A stretch of DNA of 47,690 nt from Chlamydiales bacterium STE3. Its GTDB lineage: Bacteria; Chlamydiota; Chlamydiia; Chlamydiales; Parachlamydiaceae. Made by a program: the position numbers and the translations under genes. How positions within the stretch are numbered: the stretch's first letter is position 1; each line of letters opens with the position of its first letter. The DNA lies in the NCBI GenBank assembly GCA_011125455.1, contig VKHO01000052.1, forward strand, positions 1 through 47,690. The letters are read 5' to 3'. This document shows positions 1 through 9,476 of the stretch, piece by piece. Under the pieces are notes generated by a model. That model searched no databases and was not told where the DNA came from. It was given only the letters and a program-made list of their open reading frames with translations.

Positions 1-93
1 AGTAAAGATTATGAGTACAGAACTAACACGAGTGAATCGATGATTTATTTGGGTATGTCCAGGTTAATTTTAAGGCGAATTAGAAGTTTGTGA
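1..93 (+). pseudogene. C-terminal scrap of an IS5-type transposase
   Basis: The first 30 codons read in one open frame from the window edge to a TGA. They begin SKDYEYRT and continue ESMIYLGMSRLILRR, the usual C-terminal tail of IS5/IS427-group DDE transposases. The same tail appears in decayed form near 9190-9267. The rest of the gene lies outside the window, so it may be intact or broken. No terminal inverted repeat can be recognised downstream. Confidence 0.6.
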
Positions 94-436
94 ACACCCT
101 TTAAAACTAATGTAAGCATCACGTAATTTCAATTTATTGAGGAAGACTTCAATTTTCTATTATACTTATCAGCCGTCCACTCCTTTTACAGGGTTTAAAG
201 ATTGACTGTATTCCTCTTTACTTATTGTGTATATAATTTCCTCAAAGCTACATAAGTCATTTAGAGGTTGGGCAAAAAGCCCCCCCCCTTCATGTCCGGA
301 AGGAGGGCACCCACACCATGACCAAGAGCAATAAATTCTACAAGATCTGTATCTAATTTAAATTTTTTTTGAAATTTCCCAGAAAAATTAGTGACAAATT
401 AAACATGAAGACTTCCCCATGCGCGATAGGATCATT
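94..436. other. Non-coding stretch, nothing recognised
   Basis: No open frame of useful length and no RNA gene is visible. A run of C residues near 282-290 and a GGAGGG at about 301-306 precede a 12-codon open frame beginning at 318, which is too short to support as a gene. The stretch is probably decayed sequence left after transposase insertion. Confidence 0.4.
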
Positions 437-660
437 TTAGGCAAGATAAACGATCTGAGTTTTATCAGCGTAGCGTGCATAAGCTTTAGAATGGCGAGCA
501 CGGTCGTCATCCCTTTTGTAAGGAAGCCAATAATTTATTTTCAAAGCCTTCCGCGCTCGTGAATTTTAAAAAAGGCTGCTTTCCGATTAAGGAAAGTAGC
601 CTCCGCGTCAAGCGCATCCTCTAAAACTTTTTTGTGATCAACAAAATTAGTAAAAGCCGT
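437..660 (-). pseudogene. Frameshifted C-terminal remnant of an unidentified protein
   Basis: On the minus strand a frame runs from about 660 (TAFTNFVDHKKVLEDALDAE) to a TGA near 541. A second frame, shifted by one base, continues the same charged, alpha-helical style (KINYWLPYKRDDRARHSKAY) to a TAA at 437. The two overlap over a shared segment, as expected for one gene with a single frameshift. I do not recognise the family. It lies just downstream of the 1188-aa gene but in a different frame, so it is not a simple extension of it. Confidence 0.3.
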
Positions 661-661
661 C

Positions 662-3600
662 TCAGCTATCTTGGCTCACTGATGCTGAAAGTACTCCAAA
701 AGAATTAACATTAGGCAATACCCCCCTCACCAATTCTTTACATGATTCTCGACAGTCAGAGTGCTTCATTAAATGAGTAGCATCATCGAAAAACCTTTCT
801 CCACGCTCTTCAATAATAGCACGTTTTCTAACCCAGTAAGCACGAGTGTTCAACATCATCTCTAACTTCTCAAAAGATTCTTCGCTACCTTCTGAATTAT
901 TCATTACCATCATCATAAAAACAAACCAAGTCAATGCTCCCATCCCACGATCGATACCATCTTTACAAGTAAAGTTAATCGCATTAACCTCTAAATTAAC
1001 ACAAATATGCATCGTCAAAACATTATAATAAAGCTCAACAAAAAACTTCCTTTCTTCCTTTGTAATTGTCAATCTATCTTTTAGATATAATCTTGCAATA
1101 GATCCAATAATCTCATTAGAAGTCGTACTCAAAGGAATGCCTGTTTTTTCTTGAATTCGAATTTGGACCTTTTGAGGAAGAAAACATCCAGACTGTTCAA
1201 CACTATGTTTAAAAAATTGATTATGCAACTCTTGCTTATAATCCTCTAAACTTTCAGGACCTACACCATGATAAAATGGAGAATTTTTTGAAAGTGCAAT
1301 TGAAAAAAAGCTATTTTCAAAAGTTGGATCGTTCTGAATAGCCATAATTGGATGGCTCCTTAATTTTTCTCTACTAGTGTCTCGAGAATCCTGAACATTG
1401 ACGTATAAATGTGATTTTTTTTCATCCTCGAGTGTGTAGAGATAGGCTCTAAATATTGGATCTATTTCTGCTTTGTTACTAAAAAGGGCGTCTGCTGAAC
1501 GCTGAATTGTTGGTGATCCCATGCCAATAATCTTGATAGATTGAGTATTTGCTCCCTCATGAGTTTCACCACCAAAAACCAAACTTCCCATAATCTGAGG
1601 CGGATTTCCAGCAGCTATTGGACTGAATTCATAATCAAAATGATCTTTTATACTTTTAAGTATACGGTTCACATCACTAGTTTTAAATTCTTTAGGAGCA
1701 GTCTTAACTGAATGTAGGGTATGCCGAAGTCTGCTAATAACAGGTGGAATTGCTGCATTTCCTCTCTCCTGCGAATCAGTTTCTGAAGATCCTACTCCGG
1801 AATGACTTTTAAGCATGTTAAGTAACGATTCTGAAGCGTAACTCATGTCATTTTTAGTATATAGGCAATAAGCCACACGATAAGTGAATTTTCTCAAGTT
1901 GTCGTCTATATGAGCAGTAGGATTTTCACAAAGCTGAATTGCATCTCGAAGGTACTTTAGAGCCTCAAGCTCATAAGCATCTCGTATATTCGTTAAATAG
2001 GGTAAGCTACTATCCGTTAAATCGATAACTTCGGCGCTTTTTCTGATATTAGCTAAGTATTCTAAAACAAGGACATTTTTACCACTTCGTTTGATCTTCC
2101 ACTCTTCTTGATTCAAATTGTCGAGGGATTCGTGTAGTGTGGTAAGTAATCTTTCATATTTTGCCGCCTTAATGCGATTAGCCTTAGCATTATCAAATTC
2201 ATTAACATTACGCAAACTTTTAAGAAATTCTATAACGGCAGGAGCTCCTCCAAGCCGTTTTACTCCGTCAATGAAGGCCGAAGTAAGACCAGCTACAAAT
2301 GCCATAGCTTTTTTCCATAGGCTTTCATTACTACTTACTTCATCACTTATCGCATCTAAGTATGTTAAGGAACTTGAAGGGTTTAATTCATTCCAACTGC
2401 TTAGTTGAAAATGTTGTATGGCATCCCAAACTATTTTTTGCAAATCTTCAAGTAGGTTGATTTCAGCTTCAGAACGGTTCATCATGAGAGATATTGTAAG
2501 AATGTCATATGCTTTCCCTAGTTCGTCTATCAAAGGTTCTGATTTATCGGAAGTTATATGATTAAGTGATACATAAAAGCGAAGCCGCTCGGTTAAGTTT
2601 TCGTATAAACTCGAAACCTCTTTCAAGTTAATTTTTCCCTCTGAGGCAATTATGATAAGCTTCTGAACCATATTTTGTATTTCACCAATAACGATATCCT
2701 CCGATACACCTGCAGGGAGGCCGACAACCAGGGAACCTCTAATTTCTTCTTGTCTTCCAGGGCTATCCGTAACATCAGTATCCTCCTCCCCAACCTTTTC
2801 TTTGCCTTTAATTGAACTAGCAGAAGCGCGAGGGTTGACAGGGCTTAAGGGTGTTTCAGTAACAGGCATTAATGCCTCAAAACCTAACAAATCTCCAGAA
2901 CTACTCATTATTTTAACACTCGGAGCGGTAGAAGGCGGAAAAGTTGGCTCTTCCTCACCTGTTGGCACAATTAGTCCCAGCGGTGGTTCATCCTGAGCTT
3001 CTGCTGGCTCAACATCCCCAGTAGATGTACGCCTCTCTCCATATGCAATTCTAAGCTCACTCGGCACAGCATTTCTAGAGTGCATGAGATCACTGTATTC
3101 GGGGTACAAATCTCTGAAAACACCTTCAAACTCAGAGTTTTCATTAAGAAAAACGAGGGCATCTTCGAATTTAACTTTCGTAAGAACAAAGCGTCTCAGG
3201 TCAGTCCATCTGTTCAATTCTTCATGGCTGAGCGACGAAGAGGAGATGTCTGACAGCTGAAGAACGTGAAGTAGAAATTGATTCAATTGCTCATGGTCAA
3301 ATGAGTCAAATGCAGGACTAGCAGCTTTAGGCCACGCTTCTCCCATAAGTTCTTCAAAAAAAGTATTCTTTGGGACAATTAAGGCACTGCCAACCGGATC
3401 AGCGGAGACTCTATCTCCGTTATCTAGGTCTTCTTTTTTAGCGGATCGATTTCTTTTCTCTCTTCTGCTCAGAGGACTTTCTCTTTCTTCATCACTACCG
3501 TCAGAGTCTGTTTCATTAGTATCTGAATCCCGAGCAGAGCCTTTTCCCTCAAAACGATCTTCTTCCTCAATTCTTGTTTGAGTAGAGGGAAGCTCGTCTA

Positions 3601-4228
3601 AGGAAGGCTGTTGAGGCTTTTCTGGCAAAGAAGGTACTTTGACATCATCGACCCCTGAGATGCTTGTCGAATAACTTCCAGCAAGAAAATTTCTCCTATT
3701 TTGATTGGGGGTAAAGATTGCTGGTTCATCATCAGAAGAGCTTCTTCCCTCATCACTTTCCTCTGTATCTCTATTGCTTGAATCCGAATCTTCGCTGCTA
3801 AAGCTTCCTTCAGAGTGATCATATTCTTCAATATCGTGGGGGACATAGCCATTCTGTGGAGCGGATGAAACAGGGCTGGCTCCGGCAGGGAAAATTTTTT
3901 CGTTTACATTGATGTACCTAACAAGTAAGGCAGGATTTTCTTTAGCTTCTATCAGTAAAACCTTAACACACAATGATTTAATTCTAAGGACTCTTTCACG
4001 ATAAGCAGGGTTAGTATTATTAGGGTCGATGCTTTCAAATTCCGTGATGGCCCAATTTGCCAACTTTTTATCGGTTACCCATTCACATTTTCGGAAAAAA
4101 TGAATAATCCGGTTACCGAGAACCTTTGCATTGGCAAGTGATCGCGCGACTACATTAGGAAATTCTTTTTTCGTTTTACTTCTCAGAGACTCAAATTGAC
4201 TTTCCGAAAACCCATGAATGTTTACCAT
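662..4228 (-). CDS. Large effector-like protein with a Cys-x5-Arg phosphatase signature
   Basis: This 1188-residue protein has no signal peptide or clear membrane segment. Residues about 130-270 form a Ser/Asp/Glu-rich low-complexity linker. Residues about 300-382 form a module shared with the next gene (an Asn/Arg-Trp-Thr core and an LYPEY end). Near the C terminus C1088-K-D-G-I-D-R1094 gives an exact Cys-x5-Arg P-loop, close to the CKSGKDRT loop of SopB/IpgD-type phosphoinositide phosphatases. It follows a hydrophobic strand and precedes a hydrophobic helix, as in active Cys-based phosphatases. Activity on phosphoinositides or phosphoproteins is inference; a chance motif is possible. The gene lies 43 bp downstream of the 552-aa gene on the same strand, so the two are probably co-transcribed. 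Length and modular design fit a secreted host-directed protein, but no secretion signal can be demonstrated. Confidence 0.6.
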   Translation of the reverse strand: MVNIHGFSESQFESLRSKTKKEFPNVVARSLANAKVLGNRIIHFFRKCEWVTDKKLANWAITEFESIDPNNTNPAYRERVLRIKSLCVKVLLIEAKENPALLVRYINVNEKIFPAGASPVSSAPQNGYVPHDIEEYDHSEGSFSSEDSDSSNRDTEESDEGRSSSDDEPAIFTPNQNRRNFLAGSYSTSISGVDDVKVPSLPEKPQQPSLDELPSTQTRIEEEDRFEGKGSARDSDTNETDSDGSDEERESPLSRREKRNRSAKKEDLDNGDRVSADPVGSALIVPKNTFFEELMGEAWPKAASPAFDSFDHEQLNQFLLHVLQLSDISSSSLSHEELNRWTDLRRFVLTKVKFEDALVFLNENSEFEGVFRDLYPEYSDLMHSRNAVPSELRIAYGERRTSTGDVEPAEAQDEPPLGLIVPTGEEEPTFPPSTAPSVKIMSSSGDLLGFEALMPVTETPLSPVNPRASASSIKGKEKVGEEDTDVTDSPGRQEEIRGSLVVGLPAGVSEDIVIGEIQNMVQKLIIIASEGKINLKEVSSLYENLTERLRFYVSLNHITSDKSEPLIDELGKAYDILTISLMMNRSEAEINLLEDLQKIVWDAIQHFQLSSWNELNPSSSLTYLDAISDEVSSNESLWKKAMAFVAGLTSAFIDGVKRLGGAPAVIEFLKSLRNVNEFDNAKANRIKAAKYERLLTTLHESLDNLNQEEWKIKRSGKNVLVLEYLANIRKSAEVIDLTDSSLPYLTNIRDAYELEALKYLRDAIQLCENPTAHIDDNLRKFTYRVAYCLYTKNDMSYASESLLNMLKSHSGVGSSETDSQERGNAAIPPVISRLRHTLHSVKTAPKEFKTSDVNRILKSIKDHFDYEFSPIAAGNPPQIMGSLVFGGETHEGANTQSIKIIGMGSPTIQRSADALFSNKAEIDPIFRAYLYTLEDEKKSHLYVNVQDSRDTSREKLRSHPIMAIQNDPTFENSFFSIALSKNSPFYHGVGPESLEDYKQELHNQFFKHSVEQSGCFLPQKVQIRIQEKTGIPLSTTSNEIIGSIARLYLKDRLTITKEERKFFVELYYNVLTMHICVNLEVNAINFTCKDGIDRGMGALTWFVFMMMVMNNSEGSEESFEKLEMMLNTRAYWVRKRAIIEERGERFFDDATHLMKHSDCRESCKELVRGVLPNVNSFGVLSASVSQDS

Positions 4229-4271
4229 AAAAATCCTTAATTATTGGCCTTAATGTATATCAATTTTTCTA

Positions 4272-5930
4272 TTAGAGACCAACTAAACTTGACTCATATT
4301 TAGAAATCATCGATCTCAAATCATTTTTTTGGTTAGTATTTAGCAATGCAGTAAACTCTGCAAAAAGTATTTTATAATGTACATTACGTTTAATACCTTC
4401 TTTTACGTAAAGGTATATTTTAAAAAGGTCAATACTATCAAGACAATTAATTTCTTTTTTTTGAATGATTATTTTGATGATTTTAAAGTGCTTCTTGAGG
4501 CACTTTTTTTCTAATAGTTGCATAAATCTTTTAATATCTGGAATATACGCATGCTTATGCTCTTGAATACTAATTTTTAAAGTTTCTTGTTGCTCGAGGG
4601 AAAGTAGCTTATTAAGTTGATTCTTATAATTTCTTAAACGAATCTCGCTTTCTGAAGTGGCCAGCCCGCTTAGAATATGGTAAATTTCATACACTTCTTC
4701 CTTGCTCAAGTTATGGAGGGGTTTGCCATCTAAAACTTTTCGTATCCGCTGTTGTTCCTTGCAATGCCCTCTTAAAAACATTAAAAACTCATCCATGGTT
4801 AATGAAACAAGCTTGCGTGCTCGAGGTTGCATTTGCTTGAGCAAGTCATCCGCACTCTTATTTAACATGCTTATAGTTCGCTCTTTTTTTATTTGAACGA
4901 AATAACTGATTGCTTTTTCAAGGTAGCTAAGATCATTTTTATTTAAACTTCTACTTTGTTCAGAATCGAGTAAGTCTTTAATTTTAGGTGCTAATTTTAT
5001 AAAAAAATCTTCATGCATTTTTCTATTGCCAATCCTATTGGCTTCTTCTATAATTATTGAGACTACTGCTCTTAGAGAACTGATATTTATTTCATTTTCT
5101 TTAGACAAGAATTTCTGGACTACTTCAAAGACAAAAGCCTCATATAATCTTGCGTTTTGCGTTCTCTCTGCCTCTTGAGCCATTAAATAAGTCAACGCTC
5201 TCAAGGTTTTAGAACGCACATCTTTTTTCTCATACAAAAACTTTTTTGTGACTTTCGTTAAAAAGTTTTCATATAATTTGTTATCGTTTCTTTCAACAGC
5301 TTCTCGCAGAATAAATGTTGCAACTTTCTTTAAATATTTAATCTCTAGTTCATCTTTTTTAAAAAAACCCTTTAACACAAAAGGCAAATGATATTCTTCA
5401 AAAATTTCTTGGTAGTCTGGATATAAATACAAAAAACTGTCAATCGTTTTACAATCTAAGCGATGAATAAAGCTTATTACCGCAGCCTCCCAAAGTGCTT
5501 CCTCTCTTTCAGTCCAATTATCAAGCACTTCTTGAGGTATATTTAAAATATTATGTAAAAAATTAAATAGCCTCCGGTTATTCATACCACAAAGAGCAGA
5601 AGCCACATCTTTGGCTCTTATCCAATTTTTTTTAAAACTAAGAGTCGGATCATATCTGAAAGAAAGTTTTTCTTCAGAAGAGATATTAAACTTATGTGCT
5701 GAAACAAAAGCAGGGGGGTGCATTGAAAAGCTTTGAGGAAGCACTTGGAAGACCTGATCCATTTTTTCAGAAACAAGTTGCCTACTGCCTTTTGATCCTG
5801 AGACAGATCTGTTAGCCAATTCTGAGGTTGTTCGGGCAAGCACTTCTAGTTGGATAGATCTGCTATTTGATTTAGGATTGTAATTCAAGGGTAAGATGGG
5901 AGCTTGGCCCGATAGATTAACGTTAGTCAT
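4272..5930 (-). CDS. Unrecognised 552-aa protein sharing a module with the neighbouring gene
   Basis: The protein is mostly alpha-helical and Lys/Glu-rich, with no signal peptide and no membrane segment. Residues about 100-177 resemble residues 300-382 of the downstream 1188-aa protein: an FNFLHNILNIP-like start, a central NWTERE, and LYPDY at 169-173. After this, residues about 190-320 contain two or three repeats of roughly 35 residues built around phrases such as ERNDNKLYENFL, ERTQNARLYEAF and NRIGNRKMHEDF, which suggests a helical-repeat scaffold. It is probably the first gene of a two-gene unit. Function is unknown, and a role as effector partner or paralog-derived effector is inference. 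Start is ATG at 5930, which gives a Ser/Asn-rich N terminus. Confidence 0.65.
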   Translation of the reverse strand: MTNVNLSGQAPILPLNYNPKSNSRSIQLEVLARTTSELANRSVSGSKGSRQLVSEKMDQVFQVLPQSFSMHPPAFVSAHKFNISSEEKLSFRYDPTLSFKKNWIRAKDVASALCGMNNRRLFNFLHNILNIPQEVLDNWTEREEALWEAAVISFIHRLDCKTIDSFLYLYPDYQEIFEEYHLPFVLKGFFKKDELEIKYLKKVATFILREAVERNDNKLYENFLTKVTKKFLYEKKDVRSKTLRALTYLMAQEAERTQNARLYEAFVFEVVQKFLSKENEINISSLRAVVSIIIEEANRIGNRKMHEDFFIKLAPKIKDLLDSEQSRSLNKNDLSYLEKAISYFVQIKKERTISMLNKSADDLLKQMQPRARKLVSLTMDEFLMFLRGHCKEQQRIRKVLDGKPLHNLSKEEVYEIYHILSGLATSESEIRLRNYKNQLNKLLSLEQQETLKISIQEHKHAYIPDIKRFMQLLEKKCLKKHFKIIKIIIQKKEINCLDSIDLFKIYLYVKEGIKRNVHYKILFAEFTALLNTNQKNDLRSMISKYESSLVGL

Positions 5931-6275
5931 GTGAATATTATCCTGCGTAAAATTGATGTAGTGTGTATTTTGAAAATCTATTTTTTAAGAGATTTGAGGA
6001 AGTTTTGAGCTTCCTCCCTATGATCATTGCTCATTTTTAGGATAAAGAACTCAATCAAATAAATAATTTTGTGGATACCCTCTTATTTTTTGATGTCAAG
6101 TAAACTCTCCCTATTGGCTTTCATTAAACTTACCCATCAGAGAAATTGTCATTATAAAGCCTTGTTAAGAATTATCTTGTAAAATAAAAATTATTGTTCT
6201 TTTATAAGTTTTGCTAAAAAGCATACCACAACTTTATTAAGCTTTTTTAAAGATAAATATGAAATAGGATCAACT
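5931..6275. other. Divergent intergenic region
   Basis: This separates the minus-strand effector-like pair from the plus-strand paralog array. The half nearest the array (from about 6073) is the conserved upstream block described separately. The other half contains a perfect 7-bp inverted repeat, GAGGAAG/CTTCCTC, at 5996-6002 and 6010-6016, with no T-run beside it. It could be an operator-like palindrome for either gene set or chance. No gene is visible. Confidence 0.4.
6073..6275 (+). promoter_or_regulatory. Conserved upstream block of array copy 1
   Basis: About 200 bases ending at the start codon are repeated before all three array genes. Each carries AAAGCAT/G/C..CCACAACTTTA, then a TTAAGCTTTTTTAAA segment, then the ribosome binding site AGGA six bases before ATG. 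I cannot pick a convincing -35/-10 pair. Conservation is consistent with a shared promoter, but part of it simply follows from the duplication. Confidence 0.5.
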
Positions 6276-8246
6276 ATGAATAATGTAAGCACACGTTCTT
6301 ACCAAAGTTTGCGGAACCTTCAAGACTCTCTCCTTACTAGGTTAGATAAGCCTTCTTTTTTTTCAGCGGCAAATTTTGCCAAAGACATTGATACAGTTAT
6401 TACAAAGCTATGGAATCATCAAAATACTGCAAAAAACAGTTCTGAAGCCCTTTTAAAAATGTATAAAATTACAAAAAAAATTTTCACACAAGAGCCGGGC
6501 AAAGCTATTTGGGAAAAACTTAATCCACATAACAAAAACTTTTTAAGAATTTTTCAACCCTATCTTGCTTCACCAGACCTTCCTGCTACTCAAATCGACA
6601 CCGCTTCTTTGGAGCTCGGCTCTACTTACATTTTTACGTTCCCCGACAATCAAACATTCCATGTCAAATGGGAAATGACACAAGGAAGTTACTGCTTTTT
6701 CAGACTAAACGATTTTCCATCTATGTACCTTATTTTTTACGAAACAAAAAATGACTCTCTTTTATTTGACTATAGAGAAGGGCTAGGCATTTCTGTACCT
6801 TCTAAAGAAATAGGAAGTATAAAAGGACAATGGGCAATAAAAAAAGACAATAACGCATATCCTCTAACTCTTGATATATGGCTGAAAACCAAGCAAACAG
6901 ATGAAATGTTAGAATCCGCAGCGCAACAAATTATTGAGATTTTGCATTTTGAAAGAGAATTTGGAGTCGAGCTTTATGGAACCATATCTATGCCTTTTAT
7001 GATTTTAAATGGTAAAATCTTTCCTGTTTTAACCTTTTATCCACGACCATCGGCATCATCATTTAGTTTTTCTAACAACTGTGAAGAAAGGCATCAATAC
7101 CTTATAAAAATTTTCAAATGGTATAGCCTGGATTTGCAAAGTCGACTTTTAGCTCAATACAAAGAGTTAAAAACAGGTCCAAATGAAAATATTTTTAATC
7201 TTCTTAAAGAAGCTCATAGCAAGGGTTTCATCAAAGTTGAAGACTTGCAACAAACCGACTCAATGGCTTATCAAATCGCTTATGCTTTGCAAGCAGCACA
7301 AGAAAAAATAGGGGGTTTGATCGTAATTCCTTGGGAAAAGATCGATAGTACAGAAGACCTCTTTGTCTATTTAAATTTCGTAATACGATCAACAACCACG
7401 AAAGAAGATCTTTCTACTAAACTTTTCACTGCAGCAAAAAAATTACTAAAAAATATTCCTCAACCTGAAGACGGATTAAAAAGAGGGCTTCTGAATGGGC
7501 CGAGCCATCTAAACCAAGAAATAGAGTCACAACTCTCCTCTTTATTTTTAAATAAGAATTCTCATAGCTCAGTTTTCGATTTGACAGATCAATTGCTTGG
7601 AGAAATTCAGAAATCCTCAGAGAAAAATGACAAAGCATCAATTGAGGTTCTATGCTCTTTTATCAGCCAAGAATTCAGAAAACAAAACAATCCCTCGAAG
7701 GAGTTATTAGGGGAAATACTCGAGGAACTCAAACTTCGTATTAGAGAAGAACAGCATGAAAATTTTATTCATCAAGACATGAATATTCGCAAAGACCTAA
7801 CTGCTATTCTTTATGCTATCATTGTGGAACACTATTCAAATGAGGGTACTTCCCTGGATGATTTCTTAGACGATTTATTAAAAAAGATAAAAAAAGAACT
7901 TAACGAAGATGCATCGCTTAAAATGGTTGGAAAACAAATAGATGAAGATGGTGGAGTAAAAGACTCTTTTTATGATCCTGTTCGAACTCCAGGTGACTAT
8001 TTCATCACTCTTTTTTGGCAAGATTTTCACGACCAATTGAGGAATCTTTCTGAGCATAAACTGGCCTCTGACCCTCTGGGAGATTTAGCTTGTTTAAGAG
8101 TTTTACATGCCGTAGCCCCCCAGGAAAAAAAATTCATCGATATGCAACTTGAAAAAGTTTTAAAGGATAATTATAAAAAAGTGTCCAGGCAAAAATTAGA
8201 AAAGGAATTGAGAAGTCGCCTTGAAAAATTTACAGGTAATCCCTAA
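6276..8246 (+). CDS. Array paralog 1, unrecognised 656-aa protein
   Basis: First of three tandem paralogs. No signal peptide, membrane segment or known catalytic motif is visible. The N-terminal 80 residues (opening around RSYQSL..LQDSLLTRLD) and the C-terminal half are strongly conserved among the copies. The stretch from about residue 105 to 300 is much more variable. Conserved landmarks are FDYREGLGIS, FEREFGVELY, TDSMAYQIAYALQAAQEK and SFYDPV.TPGDYFITLFWQ. The protein is charged and probably cytosolic or secreted. Start is ATG with AGGA six bases upstream. A fast-changing middle between fixed ends suits a host-interaction family, but that is inference and the family is unknown to me. Confidence 0.7.
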   Translation: MNNVSTRSYQSLRNLQDSLLTRLDKPSFFSAANFAKDIDTVITKLWNHQNTAKNSSEALLKMYKITKKIFTQEPGKAIWEKLNPHNKNFLRIFQPYLASPDLPATQIDTASLELGSTYIFTFPDNQTFHVKWEMTQGSYCFFRLNDFPSMYLIFYETKNDSLLFDYREGLGISVPSKEIGSIKGQWAIKKDNNAYPLTLDIWLKTKQTDEMLESAAQQIIEILHFEREFGVELYGTISMPFMILNGKIFPVLTFYPRPSASSFSFSNNCEERHQYLIKIFKWYSLDLQSRLLAQYKELKTGPNENIFNLLKEAHSKGFIKVEDLQQTDSMAYQIAYALQAAQEKIGGLIVIPWEKIDSTEDLFVYLNFVIRSTTTKEDLSTKLFTAAKKLLKNIPQPEDGLKRGLLNGPSHLNQEIESQLSSLFLNKNSHSSVFDLTDQLLGEIQKSSEKNDKASIEVLCSFISQEFRKQNNPSKELLGEILEELKLRIREEQHENFIHQDMNIRKDLTAILYAIIVEHYSNEGTSLDDFLDDLLKKIKKELNEDASLKMVGKQIDEDGGVKDSFYDPVRTPGDYFITLFWQDFHDQLRNLSEHKLASDPLGDLACLRVLHAVAPQEKKFIDMQLEKVLKDNYKKVSRQKLEKELRSRLEKFTGNP

Positions 8247-8440
8247 AAATTTTACATTGGGTGGGGCCACTACAATTGGTGTTAGCCCCACAGTGTTTGG
8301 AACGCCCATAAGAGGCATCTGAAGGACGAAACTTAAAGGAGTGTGCAGCTAAGGAAACAACTCTCATTCTTTTGTACGAACTGCGGCCCTGCCCAAAGAT
8401 AATCAATTTTAAAGAATTTTCAGAAAGCTCAGAAGCTACC

Positions 8441-9060
8441 CTAAAACCTAAAATTTGTTGATTCAATACGGTTAATCATAAGTCTTATCATTGATAGATA
8501 AAACCCACCTTCAGTCGTTTGTAACAGGCTTTCACAATCTTTTGAAAGCCTTATATAGCGATTCATCCAGGAAAAAGTCCTCTCTACAATCCATCTTTCT
8601 TTTCGGTGATATTTTTCTTAGTATCTTACTTCTTTTCACAATCTAGAGATCTATGTCATTTTTAGCATAAATTTGTTTGAGAGGATAACCACCATATGGT
8701 TGATCCACCCAAACTTTTTGAATACAAGGAAGATAAAATCTTTTTACAAACCCTTTTGCTCCTTAATTCTCAGAAATGTTAGCTGTAGTTACACAACAGC
8801 CAAGTAAAAGGCCTAAAGTATCAACCATAATGTGTTTTTTTCGTCCTTTGATTTTTCCCCTCCATTAGCAAATCCACTAAGACCTTCCTCTGCAACCTTA
8901 ACTGGCTGGCTATCAATTATTCCACCACTTGGATTCTCATCTCTTTTCACAAGCGCTCTTACAACTTTTCGCAGTTGGTGACAATCTTTCAAAAAAATTT
9001 TCTTTTTGCCATTTTCTAAAATAGTTATAAACCCTTTTCCATAAATATTGGATACTTCAA
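8441..9060 (-). pseudogene. Decayed IS5-type transposase, unit 1
   Basis: Read on the minus strand, three frames piece together a DDE transposase: GGIIDSQPVKVAEEGLSGF, then VDTLGLLLGCCVTTANISE, then VWVDQPYGGYPLKQIYA, then WIVERTFSWMNRYIRLSKD and a C-terminal YLSMIRLMINRIE. These are the landmarks of the IS5/IS427 group. Frameshifts and stop codons separate the pieces, and the N-terminal third is missing. Confidence 0.75.
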
Positions 9061-9267
9061 ATGAAATGGCGCATCGAGATCGTCAAAAGAAGCGATAAAG
9101 GATTCAAAATATTGCCAAGAAGATGGGTTGTAGAGAGAACATTTGCGCGGCTTAGAAAACAGAGAAGACTTAGCAAAGATGATGAATAGCGGACAGCCAC
9201 AAGTGAAAGTATGATTTATTTAGGAATGTTGAAAGCTAATCTGCTGGCAATTCCGGTAAAAAAATGA
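9061..9267 (+). pseudogene. C-terminal fragment of a second IS5-type transposase, unit 1
   Basis: The plus-strand frame starting at 9061 reads [19 protein letters not shown], then an in-frame TAG shortly after LSKDDE, then TSESMIYLGML and a TGA. This is the C-terminal fifth of an IS5/IS427-group transposase. Its head abuts the upstream end of the minus-strand remnant, so an older element was probably interrupted or inverted here. Confidence 0.7.
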
Positions 9268-9275
9268 TTTTGAAG

Positions 9276-9476
9276 ACACTCTCTTATTTTTTTATGCCAA
9301 GGTAAACTCTCCATATTGGCTTTCATTAAATTTACCCATCAGAGAAATTGTCAATATAAAGCCTTGTTAAAAATTATCTTGTAAAATAAAACCATTGTTC
9401 TTTTATAAGTTTTGCTAAAAAGCATGCCACAACTTTATTAAGCTTTTTTAAAGATAAATATGAAATAGGATCAATT
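9276..9476 (+). promoter_or_regulatory. Conserved upstream block of array copy 2
   Basis: Near-identical to the block before copy 1 over its last 110 bases, including the TTAAGCTTTTTTAAA segment and AGGA six bases before the start codon. Upstream of that it differs by scattered substitutions. Confidence 0.5.

Noticed and set aside
5996-6016. Seven-base inverted repeat as a transcription terminator
   Set aside because: It lies between two gene starts and has no T-run, so a terminator role is unlikely.
8230-8466. A 78-codon minus-strand frame after array paralog 1
   Set aside because: It overlaps the end of the paralog and the transposase scar, and its counterpart in unit 2 is full of stops, so it is not kept as a gene.
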